Source: Aulostomus chinensis (lineage: Eukaryota > Chordata > Actinopteri > Syngnathiformes > Aulostomidae). From it: a stretch of DNA of 64,000 nucleotides. Below, one piece after another: positions 40,101 through 47,920 of this stretch (positions are counted from its first letter, which is position 1; each line of letters starts with the position of its first letter). A program made the position numbers and the translations under genes. The stretch spans positions 22,327,457 through 22,391,456 of the forward strand of contig JBBMOA010000007.1 of the NCBI GenBank assembly GCA_037954235.1. Direction: 5' to 3'. The notes below the pieces were generated by a model. It was not told where the DNA came from. It searched no databases and was given only the letters and a program-made list of their open reading frames with translations.

Positions 40101-42442
40101 TCTCTCTTTCTTCTCTCCCTGCTGTTTGCTTTCCCTCCATTCACCTGTTGTTTCTCTGTTGTCTCTCACTCACTCGCCATCCATTCAACTTCTCTCCTTC
40201 CAACTCACCTCTCTGTATTCCCATTCACTCTACTTTTTTCTTCCTTCTGACTATCTTTCTACCTCTCTTACCCCCCCCCCCCCCCCGCTTTGGGTCCCTG
40301 CCTCCCCAGGCCAGGGCTCCTACCCCCCCAGACCTTTCTGCGAGACAGCAGCCCCCTCCTCCTGCCTCTCCCCTCTCGCGCTCTAACCTCTGCTCTCTTC
40401 TGTATTCTGCTCCCTCTGGCATGGCTGTAGTGTCAGGTAAGTTCTCCGCCTCTTCCTGGATGCAGCCCCCTCCCTCCCTCCCTCCCTCCCTCACCAACCC
40501 CACCAAACCCTTCTTCTCCTTCTTTCATGATGCACACCCTTCCCCAGTTTCACCTGACACTCATCCCCTCTCATCATCATCTCAGTCATCATCTCCATGC
40601 CCTCGCTTTACCTGGAGCCCCAGGCAGGTCAACGCGGCGTCCAGGTGGAGGCTAGCTGACACAAAGGCAGCTCTCAGCACAGACAAACACAACTCTTATC
40701 ATCACACAGTTACCTAAGAGATACGCAGGAGGGAAATGTTGAGGGTGATGGAGTTCCCTAGGGGTTCAAGTGTTTCGTAATGAGGATATCTCCAACATCT
40801 TTGCTCGAGAGACTGGCAGCCATTCAACTAGTATGTCACAATTATCTAGCAGAGAAAGAGGATGTAGAATTTCTCATCTTGGAGTCAAGGAAGTGATATA
40901 ACTGTCAAAGAACACAGAAAGCATTTGTGGTCAGCATAAAGGCCCCCCCCCCCCCCTACAGACCTGACTTCCTTTGTTGTCTGGTCGTGCTGTGTGTTAA
41001 AACTGCTGTGGGTGAAGGTGTGAAGGTTAAACCATGATGAGCACAACAAATGCAATGCAAAGTCATGGATGCAACAACAACTACCAAAACAAAACGAAAA
41101 AAACAAGACCTCAAGTTGGTTTAATCAGACGGACGTTGCCGGTGTAAAACCTTACACGAGTGTCAGTGTTATTGTGTTTGTGTGTATCTGTGTGATGTAA
41201 CTCATCACTAAAGCTTTATCTGTTTGTTTTTTTCTCGCTACTACAGTAACTTTGACCTGGCTTTTTTTTATTTTTATAAGCTTACCAGTATCTTACCTGC
41301 TGGTTTATTTCATTTATCTCAGTCAAGCCCCCTCCGACAGACTCTTTCCACTCACGTCAGCTTCAGCGGCGGGCATCTTGCACCATTAGATCCAAATGAA
41401 GACACATTTGGCTGGAGACTTCATCCGACTAACCTTCTCCATCCAGTTCCTTGCATGGCTTTAAGGAGATCAGCTCTTGCTCCAGATCTCCCATCTGTTT
41501 CACTCATGGCTGTTTGTCTGTCTGTGGACAACAACATGACCCTGAGCCAGGAGCTCTCTCCTCCCTACCGTATGGTTTTCTGACCAAAAAAAACAGAAAA
41601 CACATGCGAGCACATATACTTTCAACTTTACCAATAATGCCTCCCACACTTCCACCTTCACAGCATCAATCATCATACACACATTCCCCACAACCCCCAA
41701 GCCCCACCCCTTAAAATCCCCCAACCCTACCCCCCCGCTTTGCAGAGGCCCCTGCCTGCCCTGGCTGCACTCCTGGCTCACTGGCACCGCCCTGCTGGAT
41801 GGAAGAGGCAATGAACAGGCTAAGCAAGAGCAATCTTCCGCAGCTTTTGACTGTGTCTCTTACTTTGAGAACCACTCCTTCTCTACTCACAACCATGCAC
41901 TTTAATTTAGTTATTTTTCTTTTCTCCCAGTGATGGCTGTGAACTCTGACCTCAAACACTCATTGTCAGAGTAACCCCCTTAGTATGTGCTAGTATGTTG
42001 TGTCCCGTGTCTTGTCTTGTGACCTTCGGTCTGCTGTTGTAGTTCAACCACCACATTCTTTGTCTAGCTGAGTCTCATTTGTGCACACCAGGAACAAATC
42101 CAGTTTAATAGAGTAGTGCCACCCATTCTCTGAGACCCATACAGCTTTTGAGTGTTTGAGGTTATGGCTGATTTCTGATGCCAGCATGTACCACCAGCTT
42201 AGAGAGTAAAAGCATCGGACCATTTGTGTTTTCGCGTGCATGGATGAGAGAGTGTGCATGGGAAGAAGTGGGTTTTTAACTTCCTCTCCTTGGTCATTAA
42301 TACTCCTCTTTCCCTTCCTCTTTCACTGTCTTTGTATCCCTGCAGTACCCGTAAACAAAACTACATGATGAACTTTGCCAGACAAACCGGCGTGCGCCAC
42401 TACTATAGCCGCAAGCGGCGGGCACTGCGACAGCGTGCCTGA
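628..42442 (+). CDS. reln: Reelin (partial: exons 4-65; 5' exons outside window)
   Basis: Secreted extracellular-matrix glycoprotein that binds VLDLR/ApoER2 and signals through Dab1 to position neurons and shape synapses. I joined 62 exons by GT-AG sites; every junction keeps frame and the total gives about 3312 residues against 3460 for the whole human protein, so only about 155 N-terminal residues are missing. The number of exons fits the 65-exon human gene if the first one here is exon 4. Eight reelin repeats follow, each BNR/Asp-box, EGF, BNR. The protein ends in a basic tail (TRKQNYMMNFARQ... RKRRALRQRA) before TGA at 42440-42442. Exon coordinates are given under the domain blocks below. 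The gene spans about 42 kb here, far more compact than the mammalian locus. Exon 4 could start at 628 or 630, since AG repeats at the acceptor. No frameshift or internal stop was found, so the gene looks functional. Confidence 0.98.
4175..4220. repeat. Templated insertion flanked by 13-bp direct repeat
   Basis: Two copies of CACTCGTACTGAG (4175-4187 and 4208-4220) flank a 20-nt insert (4188-4207). The insert plus the preceding TGAG is identical over 24 nt to 2021-2044, about 2.1 kb upstream in the same intron. The structure resembles a target-site duplication around a copied local template. Confidence 0.8.
8565..8760. promoter_or_regulatory. Possible intronic enhancer-like block
   Basis: Repeat-free, GC-balanced stretch with clustered homeodomain-type cores (TTAATTG, TTAATCA, CATTA) and a short inverted repeat ACGGTT...AACCGT around them. 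It stands out from the AT-rich flanks. Conservation cannot be judged here, so this is only a candidate. Confidence 0.25.
9985..12791 (+). other. reln: reln introns 7 and 8
   Basis: Intron 7 (9985-11294) and intron 8 (11347-12791) surround the 52-nt exon 8. A G-rich run lies at 11175-11199. I see no gene or recognisable mobile element. Confidence 0.7.
13825..16271 (+). other. reln: reln intron 11
   Basis: 2.4-kb intron with a short CACAATAG tandem (around 13914-13937), a C-run at 14400-14418 and a minus-strand SINE at 15602-15883. Otherwise nothing recognisable. Confidence 0.75.
15602..15883 (-). mobile_element. tRNA-derived SINE (teleost type)
   Basis: Read on the minus strand it begins GGGCGGCACGGTGG and has a polymerase III A-box-like TGGTCAGCACTG (15864-15853) and a B box GGTTTGAGTCC (15828-15818). 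A body with TTTGGACTGTGGGAGGAAGC follows, and the 3' end is a GGAT tetranucleotide tail. This body is abundant in fish genomes. The B box differs from consensus by one base and no open frame is present, so it is a non-autonomous element rather than a tRNA gene. Confidence 0.8.
18365..18408. repeat. (TTCTC)n microsatellite before reln exon 18
   Basis: Pentanucleotide tandem that ends about 20 nt upstream of the exon 18 acceptor at 18429 and so forms part of its polypyrimidine tract. Confidence 0.9.
18664..19647 (+). other. reln: reln intron 18
   Basis: No gene seen. The part at 19110-19220 is non-repetitive with E-box-like CACCTG and CAGCTG sites, but nothing further supports a function. Confidence 0.6.
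20027..20041 (+). promoter_or_regulatory. CTCF-like motif in reln intron 19
   Basis: CCAGCAGGGGGCAGT matches the CTCF core consensus closely. Occupancy is unknown. Confidence 0.45.
21635..22138. repeat. (AC)n microsatellites in reln introns 21 and 22
   Basis: Two AC tracts: about 21635-21660 in intron 21 and a longer one at 22079-22138 in intron 22. They flank exon 22 (21805-21917). Confidence 0.9.
22139..23368 (+). other. reln: reln intron 22 (remainder)
   Basis: No gene or named element seen in this stretch; it ends in the acceptor of exon 23. Confidence 0.6.
23847..24452 (+). other. reln: reln intron 24
   Basis: AT-rich intron sequence. Nothing recognisable. Confidence 0.6.
25084..27395 (+). 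other. reln: reln exons 27-33: N-t cleavage site and reelin repeat 3
   Basis: Exons: 25084-25290, 25415-25650, 25795-25952, 26045-26252, 26336-26412, 26947-27105, 27201-27395. Exon 27 opens with NFYEKPAFDYPLNQMS. In mammals the N-t protease (ADAMTS family) cuts between Pro1244 and Ala1245 in exactly this KP|AFDYP context, so the site looks conserved. Asp boxes are SHDAGRTW (exon 28) and STNNGVQW (exon 32). The EGF module (CPNHCGGHGDCISGVCFCD) ends exon 29 and is completed in exon 30 (VEQDSC). Exon 33 starts repeat 4 with GFHDKFDG. Confidence 0.95.
26413..26946 (+). other. reln: reln intron 31
   Basis: Ordinary intron sequence without recognisable elements. Confidence 0.6.
27396..28556 (+). 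other. reln: reln intron 33 with (GGTT)n
   Basis: Contains a GGTT/TTGG tandem at about 28317-28380. The rest shows no gene or mobile element. Confidence 0.8.
28557..30123 (+). other. reln: reln exons 34-39: reelin repeat 4
   Basis: Exons: 28557-28830, 28928-29068, 29166-29343, 29426-29510, 29599-29781, 29955-30123. Asp boxes are STDCGRHW (exon 34) and SVNGGISW (exon 38). The EGF module (CPWMCSGHGLCDNGRCVC + DQGYEGAHC) spans exons 35/36. Exon 34 ends in AA|gtatga, a weaker donor, but the phase and the following SPRTRFRW support it. Exon 39 already contains the start of repeat 5 (SFEEG...NWLFFPGG). Confidence 0.95.
30282..31752 (+). other. reln: reln exons 40-44: reelin repeat 5
   Basis: Exons: 30282-30387, 30501-30727, 30830-31053, 31226-31376, 31494-31752. 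Asp boxes are SRDFGATW (exon 41) and SVNGGLSW (exon 44). The EGF module CQDMCNGHGACIGGTHCMCD is wholly inside exon 42. The end of exon 41 encodes FGKLRLCG. Its Cys aligns with mammalian Cys2101, which forms the inter-chain disulfide of the reelin homodimer. Repeats 5 and 6 belong to the central fragment that binds receptors. Confidence 0.95.
32447..32862 (+). other. reln: reln intron 46
   Basis: Ordinary intron sequence without recognisable elements. Confidence 0.6.
33382..33922 (+). other. reln: reln intron 48
   Basis: Ordinary intron sequence without recognisable elements. Confidence 0.6.
34644..36329 (+). other. reln: reln exons 51-56: reelin repeat 7
   Basis: Exons: 34644-34798, 34924-35138, 35345-35522, 35619-35797, 35890-35996, 36087-36329. 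Asp boxes are SVDFGVTW (exon 52) and STDGGVSW, which is split across exons 55/56. The EGF module CDSHCGGHGDCLDQRCLCD is within exon 53. The strand between exons 53 and 54 (ASLKERFDWEGAGAGPQW) is the least conserved part of the repeat. Exon 56 ends with the beginning of repeat 8 (LLDTFDD). Confidence 0.95.
36432..38819 (+). other. reln: reln exons 57-63: reelin repeat 8
   Basis: Exons: 36432-36607, 36701-36774, 36996-37157, 37260-37417, 37654-37873, 38004-38201, 38721-38819. The first Asp box is degenerate and split between exons 58 and 59 (RKDAR-SDSW), as it is in human reelin. The second is SVNSGVSW in exon 62. The EGF module (CPGLCSGHGYCTSGVVCICD) spans exons 60/61. Exon 63 ends in VEVV plus CT of a split codon, followed by gtgagt. 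Reading on into the intron gives an immediate TGA. Confidence 0.95.
38402..38641. mobile_element. Fold-back (MITE-like) element in reln intron 62
   Basis: The two halves are imperfect inverted copies. The left arm has CTTATTTG, then TCTTCCCAAGAGCC, GGATACCCCTCTCTCCTCT and CTGACTGCTAG; the right arm carries the complements in reverse order, ending GGCTCTTGG and CAAATAAG. Arms are about 100 bp with a short centre. There is no coding capacity, which fits a non-autonomous DNA element. Confidence 0.65.
38820..40430 (+). other. reln: reln intron 63 with pyrimidine-rich tract
   Basis: AATAAA occurs at 39189-39194. From about 39830 to 40430 the strand is strongly C/T rich, including a C-run at 40270-40286, and leads into the microexon acceptor. 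Confidence 0.75.
40431..40436 (+). other. reln: reln microexon 64 (6 nt, TGTCAG; adds Val-Ser)
   Basis: The sequence reads ctgtag|TGTCAG|gtaagt. Exon 63 ends with CT, so inclusion yields CTT-GTC-AGT (Leu-Val-Ser) joined to ACC-CGT, while skipping yields CTT-ACC-CGT (Leu-Thr-Arg). Both keep frame. Mammalian reelin has a 6-nt neuron-included exon at the same place, also adding Val-Ser. Upstream lies a long pyrimidine-rich tract and a TGC about 22 nt before the exon, the kind of element used by the neural splicing factor SRRM4. That regulator is an inference. Confidence 0.9.
40437..42345 (+). other. reln: reln intron 64
   Basis: Contains a TCCC tandem at about 40470-40492 and C-runs at 40944-40957. 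No gene seen. It ends with a good polypyrimidine tract and tgcag. Confidence 0.7.
42346..42442 (+). other. reln: reln exon 65: basic C-terminal region
   Basis: Terminal coding exon after tgcag. It encodes TRKQNYMMNFARQTGVRHYY then SRKRRALRQRA and stop. Human ends RRRRSLRRYP. The RKRR motif directly before the last six residues matches the position of the mammalian within-C-terminal (WC) cleavage, a basic site of proprotein-convertase type. The last six residues themselves differ from mammals (ALRQRA against SLRRYP). Confidence 0.95.
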
Positions 42443-43785
42443 ATTCACCCAGAAGGAATTCGCCCTTTGACCTGACGAAATACATATTGACCCACCACAC
42501 GCATCGTTTTTCTCCTGTCGACATTATCACCCTGTCGAGTCCCATCCACCGGTGGATTCCAGTCAGCCTTGGACCACCCTCGTCCCTCTCACACCAGCCT
42601 CTGCCAGAAACATGGGCCATCACATCAGCTGACCAGTCAAGGCCCTCCCATCCACAGGCTTTGACCGGAATTAAACTCAGAAGAAAGGAGTGAAGCAGCC
42701 ATTGTGTTTACTGTTTTCCATGGACGGTCGGGGTTTCTAGGTGTTTTCTAATTGTTGCTGTGGTTCCTCTGATTCCTGTTTCCTCCTGTGATATCACTCC
42801 ATCTGGCTTACCTCCCCAACCCCCCCCCCACCCCTCCTTTTCCTACCACACTGTGAAAATGAGAGATAATTTATCACTGCTGAACTGACCAGCCAATTGG
42901 AGAGCCGCCTCCCAGTTCTACGGAGCTGCCTGGGGAGGACCGCCCCCACCGCTAGCCAGCCAGTACGCCAGGAGAAAGACCACAACTATGATACAGACCA
43001 TGAAGTGGAACAACGGTGACGAGGAAGCTTAAAAAAAAAGAAGAAAAAAAGAATACTGTGTTCTTGCTGTTCTGTGTGTCTGTGGGTTCTTTTTGTGATG
43101 AGTTGACTGTGGTGTTTGTTCATTTGTTTGTTCGTTTTATACTAATTCATATACTTTTAAGAGGGGAAGGGAGGGGGTGGGGGGGTGGGGGCGCTGGGTT
43201 CTGTTTCCTTTTCCTCATTTATCTGCAATGGATGGTGGGTCCGGCTGGAGAAAAGCCCCACTTCCACAGTACAAAGGAACGAAAGAACGATTTGCACGAC
43301 GGGAAAAGGAGAAAATAAGAAAAAAAATTAAAGACTGAACAATAATGTTTGTTTTTTTTATCATTTTTTATATATGTTGGATCCCGAAAAATACAGATAT
43401 TTATGGTAAATGGTTCTTCACGTAACCTATTTAAGATGCACTGTGCGTGAAATGTATGTTATTTTCTAGTGTTAAGTTATTAGGCAGTCGAGTCAGGCTC
43501 TCATACTGCATCATCTCTCCTCTTCCTCGGCTTCCCTCTTCTCTTGTGCTGTTTGCCCCATACCCCCCACTCCAACACACCCCCATCCCCACTCTTCTCC
43601 CTGCTGATTTCTGATACCTGGAGGTGAGGCTCTATTAGTGTTGTTTTTTGAAGTCTGTGTAACATGGACCCTCTGCCCTCAGTGTAACTCCAGTATAGCA
43701 ATCTCCTGTATATATATGTATATCCACTATAGGGAGACCCAGCAGCCTTATAAAAGGGAAATAAAGAACTGTCCAAACCTCAAAC
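42443..43785 (+). other. reln: reln 3' UTR with poly(A) signal
   Basis: Non-coding continuation of exon 65, about 1.3 kb. An AATAAA lies at 43760-43765; alternatives follow at 43948-43953 and 43983-43988, beyond an (AT)n microsatellite at 43855-43900. The exact end is an inference. Confidence 0.6.
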
Positions 43786-43851
43786 TCTTCAACTGCTACA
43801 AATTACTTCAACTGCTCGTTTTCATTCACACTTTGACTAAAGACACATATA

Positions 43852-43854
<3 letters not shown>

Positions 43855-43900
<46 letters not shown>
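43855..43900. repeat. (AT)n microsatellite
   Basis: About 23 AT units downstream of the first reln poly(A) signal. Confidence 0.95.
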
Positions 43901-43903
<3 letters not shown>

Positions 43904-44557
43904 TGCCAATGAAGCCCATTTGTTCGATTTTCGCATCTTTCAATTGTAATAAATACAAGGACTTACTATGGTGTTGACTCAAAATAAACTGCAGCAATAC
44001 AACTGCAATAATTACATTTCCAACTGAAATGTTGAAATGAAACAGCTGAACCTTACATTTTCTTCAGTATGCAGTGGTAAACAGAGGTATCCCAATATTA
44101 ATAAAAACCTTCCTTTGATACATCTATGATCCTTATGTAACCTTTTCTCTTCTGTTGAGGGGAATCCACAAATTAAGATTTTAACACTGTTAGAGACACC
44201 TCACAAGAGACCCTTTAAGAATTTCTACTGATTCAAGAAAATAAAACTCCACAGAAACACATTTACCAACAAATCAATTTATGGAGCTATGGTTTGAGAA
44301 TAAGAAACCCTTCATCCTCTCCTTCACCACAATCGATCTTGTTTCCTCTCTAAAAATTGCTGGCTAATTATGTGTAATTATGTGCATATGAAGATCAGTT
44401 CATGAGTGAAGCCCAGAGCAGGTCTGTGGCACCGAGAACTTTTAAGTACAAGTCGTAATCTGGTCATTTTATAGTATTTTTGACTCTGAGGAAGCGACCC
44501 CCCCCCCCCCCCCCAAAAAAAAAGGAGGGAACCTGAAAACCTATGGTCTTAAAACGT
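43901..44557. other. Intergenic, tail-to-tail between reln and Bouncer-like gene
   Basis: Holds two further AATAAA motifs for reln and a C-run at 44499-44514. No other feature seen. Confidence 0.6.
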
Positions 44558-44741
44558 TTTATTTCGTTGACGTTAAAGTATTCACACACAAAAACTGTAC
44601 TCAGAAATACTAAAAACATGACACTGAAATTTGTGACCATCCCAGACCGGCCACTTGCACCTACAGGTGCACGCTGAGGCTGCTGAGACGCTCCGTAGCC
44701 CACCTCACGCTGAACCCCGGAGGACTCCGCGTCACGCGTCT

Positions 44742-45292
44742 TCAGTCCCATCTGCTGACCATCGCAGCGGCAGTCACAAGTGTCACCGTGATGGAGGTCG
44801 GGTTGGCGGTGACGCGCAGGCAGGAGTTGCAGTAGGCCCAATCGCAGCAGCTGTAGCTCATGTTGTAGACTGCGTCTTTGAGTTTCAGGTCGTGCATCTG
44901 GCTGCAGTCGCTCATCGCCATGCAGCCCCGGCCTGTCAGGGCACTGTGGTTCCCGTAGCGACCGTCCGACTTGAAGCACAGCAAGGTAGGTGGGCACTCA
45001 GTCTCGATGAGGTCGAATTTCTTCTCAGTCTCCAGGAGGGGACTGTAGTAGCAGCGCAGGTTTTTGCAGAGCACCGAGGGGAAGAGGAGGAGACAGAGGC
45101 CCAACACGCTCCGCACGAGACGCAGCCTGGAGAGGCCAAAAAAAAATATATATTTTTTTTTACAAGCTTGAACTTGTGTAACCAGTCATGTTCACTCTAG
45201 AGAAGCTGGAAAACTCGAAAGAGTTAAGCAAATGGGGCAAGGCAGATGAGGGGATACCCAGCCCTTCTCAACACAGTAGATCTTCTGTTCAT
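44742..45292 (-). CDS. bncr: Bouncer-like Ly6/uPAR (three-finger) membrane-anchored protein
   Basis: The main exon (44742-45126) encodes a hydrophobic signal segment (SVLGLCLLLFPSVLC), then NLRCYYSPLLE, a TECPP motif, GRYGNHSAL, RGCM, DCSQ, YNMSYSCCDWAYCNSC and a short hydrophobic C-terminus (TSITVTLVTAAAMV) that could be a GPI-anchor signal. The CC-x4-CN ending defines the LU fold, and the segment order resembles Bouncer, the egg-surface protein fish eggs need for sperm entry. Two N-glycosylation sequons (NHS, NMS) are present. The exon opens after a real acceptor (cctctccag) and has no in-frame ATG before the signal peptide. A first exon at 45258-45292 (ATG at 45292, donor gtatcc) would join in frame for 139 aa, but that donor is weak. 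An AATAAA on this strand lies at 44563-44558. The Bouncer assignment comes from motif memory, not alignment. Confidence 0.65.
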
Positions 45293-46186
45293 AAAATGCA
45301 ACTTCAAGTAAACATTTTTTCGTCTGTTTCAAAAAATATAAACCGATCTCGGCCTCAGTGCTGTGCCAGCCAGGTCATTTTCTCAGACCACAAGATTTTT
45401 CCGATGACTTCTGAGCGTTTCTTAAAGTCACCGAAGCTCTTTTGGATTTATTGGAACACAAAAGAGGAAGTTGTTTGCGTGAGCTTTGTTGTACAGTAAA
45501 AGTACTAAAAAAAAAAGTAAAAACCGGAGGTCAGTCTTCCGTCTATTGTTTTTAATGAACCTTCATTCGTGGAAACAGACATTCGACAAGCTAGATGTTA
45601 GTCCTCAGCCTTGGATCTCAAGCACAGATGTTACTACTTTCTACTGATTGCATGTCAGCTACTCAGAGGTCTCTAAAGTAAACTGTGAGCTACAGAAATT
45701 CAGTTTTAATGAGGCTTTTAAAAGTAATTTTTCCCAAGACTCACATGCTCTTTGAGATTCTCAACTCCACAGTCAGATCGGCAAAACTTCTCAGAGCTTC
45801 TCCTGATCAACTCTGACTTCACGGCTTATTGCAGATGTTCCTTAAAAAAAAAAAAAAAAAAGCCACACCTCCAACCATCCTGTTATTAAAAGCTACACAG
45901 ACCCACAACACCAGAGGGGGGAGTTGAAAATGGTGCTTTTAATTTGTTACAGGCACTGAGGAAGATTTAAATAGCAGTAATATACCAGGAGGATGGCTGA
46001 GAAACCACCTTTTACTCTCTGGAGCATTAATCATCAACAGCACAGAAAATGATTTTGCTTCATTAAATACAAAACAACTTTTTGTTTTTTTTTAACTAAA
46101 TCACAGCTTGAGCACATTATGAATCAGACTCGGGTAAATGCCTTTGCCCATCAGGCCCCTCCTCAGTCTTCAACGCTGGAGTACAC
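45293..46186. other. Intergenic between the two Ly6/uPAR genes
   Basis: No gene recognised. A-run at 45843-45859. Upstream regulatory sequence for the Bouncer-like gene and 3' sequence of its neighbour would lie here (minus-strand ATTAAA near 45942). Confidence 0.5.
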
Positions 46187-46780
46187 CTACAGTACATGGT
46201 TGACACCCACGGGGGGTGATGTGGCGTTCCCTGAAGTATAACTGGCGCATGAATCGTGGAGCTCCTCCCTGAGAGCGCGAGTGATGTTGCTGTAATCTGT
46301 TGCTTCTCTTATCATCCCCAGTAACCTCTTCAGGACAGCCTCAGACTTCGGCGCCTCATTGCATTTGTCTTTGCAGCAGCAGGTGTGTCTCATGCTGTAC
46401 CTGGCCTGCTGATAGGGGACCGTGTCATTGGACCCACACTGTTCAGGGTCCATACAACCCTGAGCAGACAGGACGTGAACGGAGCCGTAGTAGCCTCTGG
46501 AACTGGAGCAGCGCTGACCGGGTTTACACCGTAGGGTGGCGTTGAGGCACGGCTCGCCTTTGTACTGCAGATGACAGTAATGACACACCAGGCCGTCCAG
46601 GGTGGTCACTGGGAGGACCAGAGCTGTGGCCACTAAGATGGAGATCAGGAACCAGTGGTGAACCAGCGAATAGATGGACAAACTACGCAAGTGAAAAAAA
46701 GACACATATAAGTTGTCACATCGATCAGCTTTTGTTGTGGTGAGTAAATGTGTTGACCTCTGCTTTTCCTGGGATCCCAT
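46187..46780 (-). CDS. Second Ly6/uPAR-domain protein, unassigned
   Basis: A hydrophobic segment HHWFLISILVATALVLPVTT precedes a cysteine-rich LU domain: LVCHYCHLQYKGEPC, RCKPGQRC, SAQGCMDPEQC, then HTCCCKDKCNEAP. It has the C-x2-C start and the CC-x4-CN style ending, with one extra Cys in the CCC run. After the domain comes a hydrophilic tail of about 55 residues ending NHVL, with no GPI-type hydrophobic end, so the product is probably secreted. Sequons NAT, NDT, NIT and NAT are visible. The frame is open from an ATG at 46780 (197 aa), but a splice (donor gtcaac after AAGCAGAG, acceptor gcgtag ending at 46683) would remove about 70 nt in frame and place the signal peptide near the N-terminus. 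I do not recognise the orthologue. Confidence 0.6.
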   Translation of the reverse strand: MGSQEKQRSTHLLTTTKADRCDNLYVSFFHLRSLSIYSLVHHWFLISILVATALVLPVTTLDGLVCHYCHLQYKGEPCLNATLRCKPGQRCSSSRGYYGSVHVLSAQGCMDPEQCGSNDTVPYQQARYSMRHTCCCKDKCNEAPKSEAVLKRLLGMIREATDYSNITRALREELHDSCASYTSGNATSPPVGVNHVL

Positions 46781-47600
46781 CTCTGAAGGTAAAAGCCCCC
46801 TGAGCATGTGGAGCTTCCTGAACCTGAAGAAGCTCCAGAAATCAGCCCCTGATTACCAAGCAGGAGCAGCTGTGCTGCACAGCTTTAAAGTCCCCCTTCT
46901 ATCAATAATGTGTTTTACCTCTGTAGGAGAATGAGAGTTGGGTGGCAGCCATTTTGACCTGTACTAAAATTAAACTGATTTTTAACAGCCCACTAGAAAC
47001 ATTGGGAATGGAGCCAAGTACACCTTACACACATTCAGTGTGGAAACGTCACACACATTTGGTCGTCGTCCAATCATACCGGAAACTGAGAAATGTCACA
47101 TTCTTCTCGGTATCCAAGCGGGCCTAGAAGTCTGGTAAACAGGATGAAGCCATCACGCCACACAAACGCATTCACACACCGTGACTACAGTATAAAAAGG
47201 CATGTCTCCGTGTCGTTTGAAGACATCTCTGCAGAATGATGCATGTGCTGAGTTGGACTATAAAAAAATTATTATTTTTTCATAATTCAGCGCAGCCTGA
47301 ACCCTCTGATGGTTTGTGGGTCACAAACCATCAGAGGGGGCTTTAACGACACATAGCGGACATCTTGTGTTCCTCAGTTAAGCATGTGAAATGAAAAATG
47401 TTCATATATTATTTAATCGAGGTGACATTTTAAAGATTTTGTGGTAATTTTTTTAGGGGGGGGGGGGGTTTCTGCAAAAATAATGCCAGACACGCAGAAT
47501 AATTGAGATGTTTGAATGTCTTCATACATGTCTGTTTTAAACACAATTTTTGAAATAAATACAAACACAAGACTATTAAATGGAATATTTTAACCTTCAT
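46781..47600. other. Intergenic with perfect hairpin
   Basis: No gene seen. Contains the inverted repeat at 47302-47338 and a G-run at 47457-47468. Confidence 0.6.
47302..47338. repeat. Perfect 17-bp inverted repeat, 3-nt loop
   Basis: Left arm CCCTCTGATGGTTTGTG (47302-47318), loop GGT, right arm CACAAACCATCAGAGGG (47322-47338). No mismatch. The stem is too short and the loop too tight for a usual miRNA precursor. Confidence 0.9.
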
Positions 47601-47699
47601 TTTATTACACACACACACAATGTTTACTGAATTTGTAAAATTGTTAGCAAAGTCTTACATACGTTTCTCAATTTGAGGAGAATAAAAAATAGGACTGCA

Positions 47700-47714
47700 G
47701 CGCCATCTGCTGCA
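47700..47714 (-). promoter_or_regulatory. CTCF-like motif, minus strand
   Basis: On the minus strand it reads TGCAGCAGATGGCGC, a common CTCF core variant. It lies in the 3' region of the small membrane-protein gene. Confidence 0.35.
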
Positions 47715-47920
47715 CTGCACACACATGGCAGGCGAGAACACCTGGTACACCTGGCTTCAATGTGTGCAATTCAGTATGTGAAGGAGGAAATGGTTGAGTA
47801 CACTCTGTTTCTTGACTTGATCTTCTGTGCTTATCATAATCAGTAGCCAGAGGTAAAGGAGTACAGAGGTTCCTGTAAAGCAAAAGAAGACAGAGACACT
47901 GATATTTTCATTTCTACTCC

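Noticed and set aside
39710..40717. 335-codon open frame on the plus strand
   Set aside because: Lies in a C/T-rich intron tract that rarely forms stop codons. Product is low-complexity Ser/Pro/Leu and it runs through the microexon in another frame.
44655..45200. Plus-strand open frame of 181 codons
   Set aside because: Antisense shadow of the Bouncer-like exon; no domain features.
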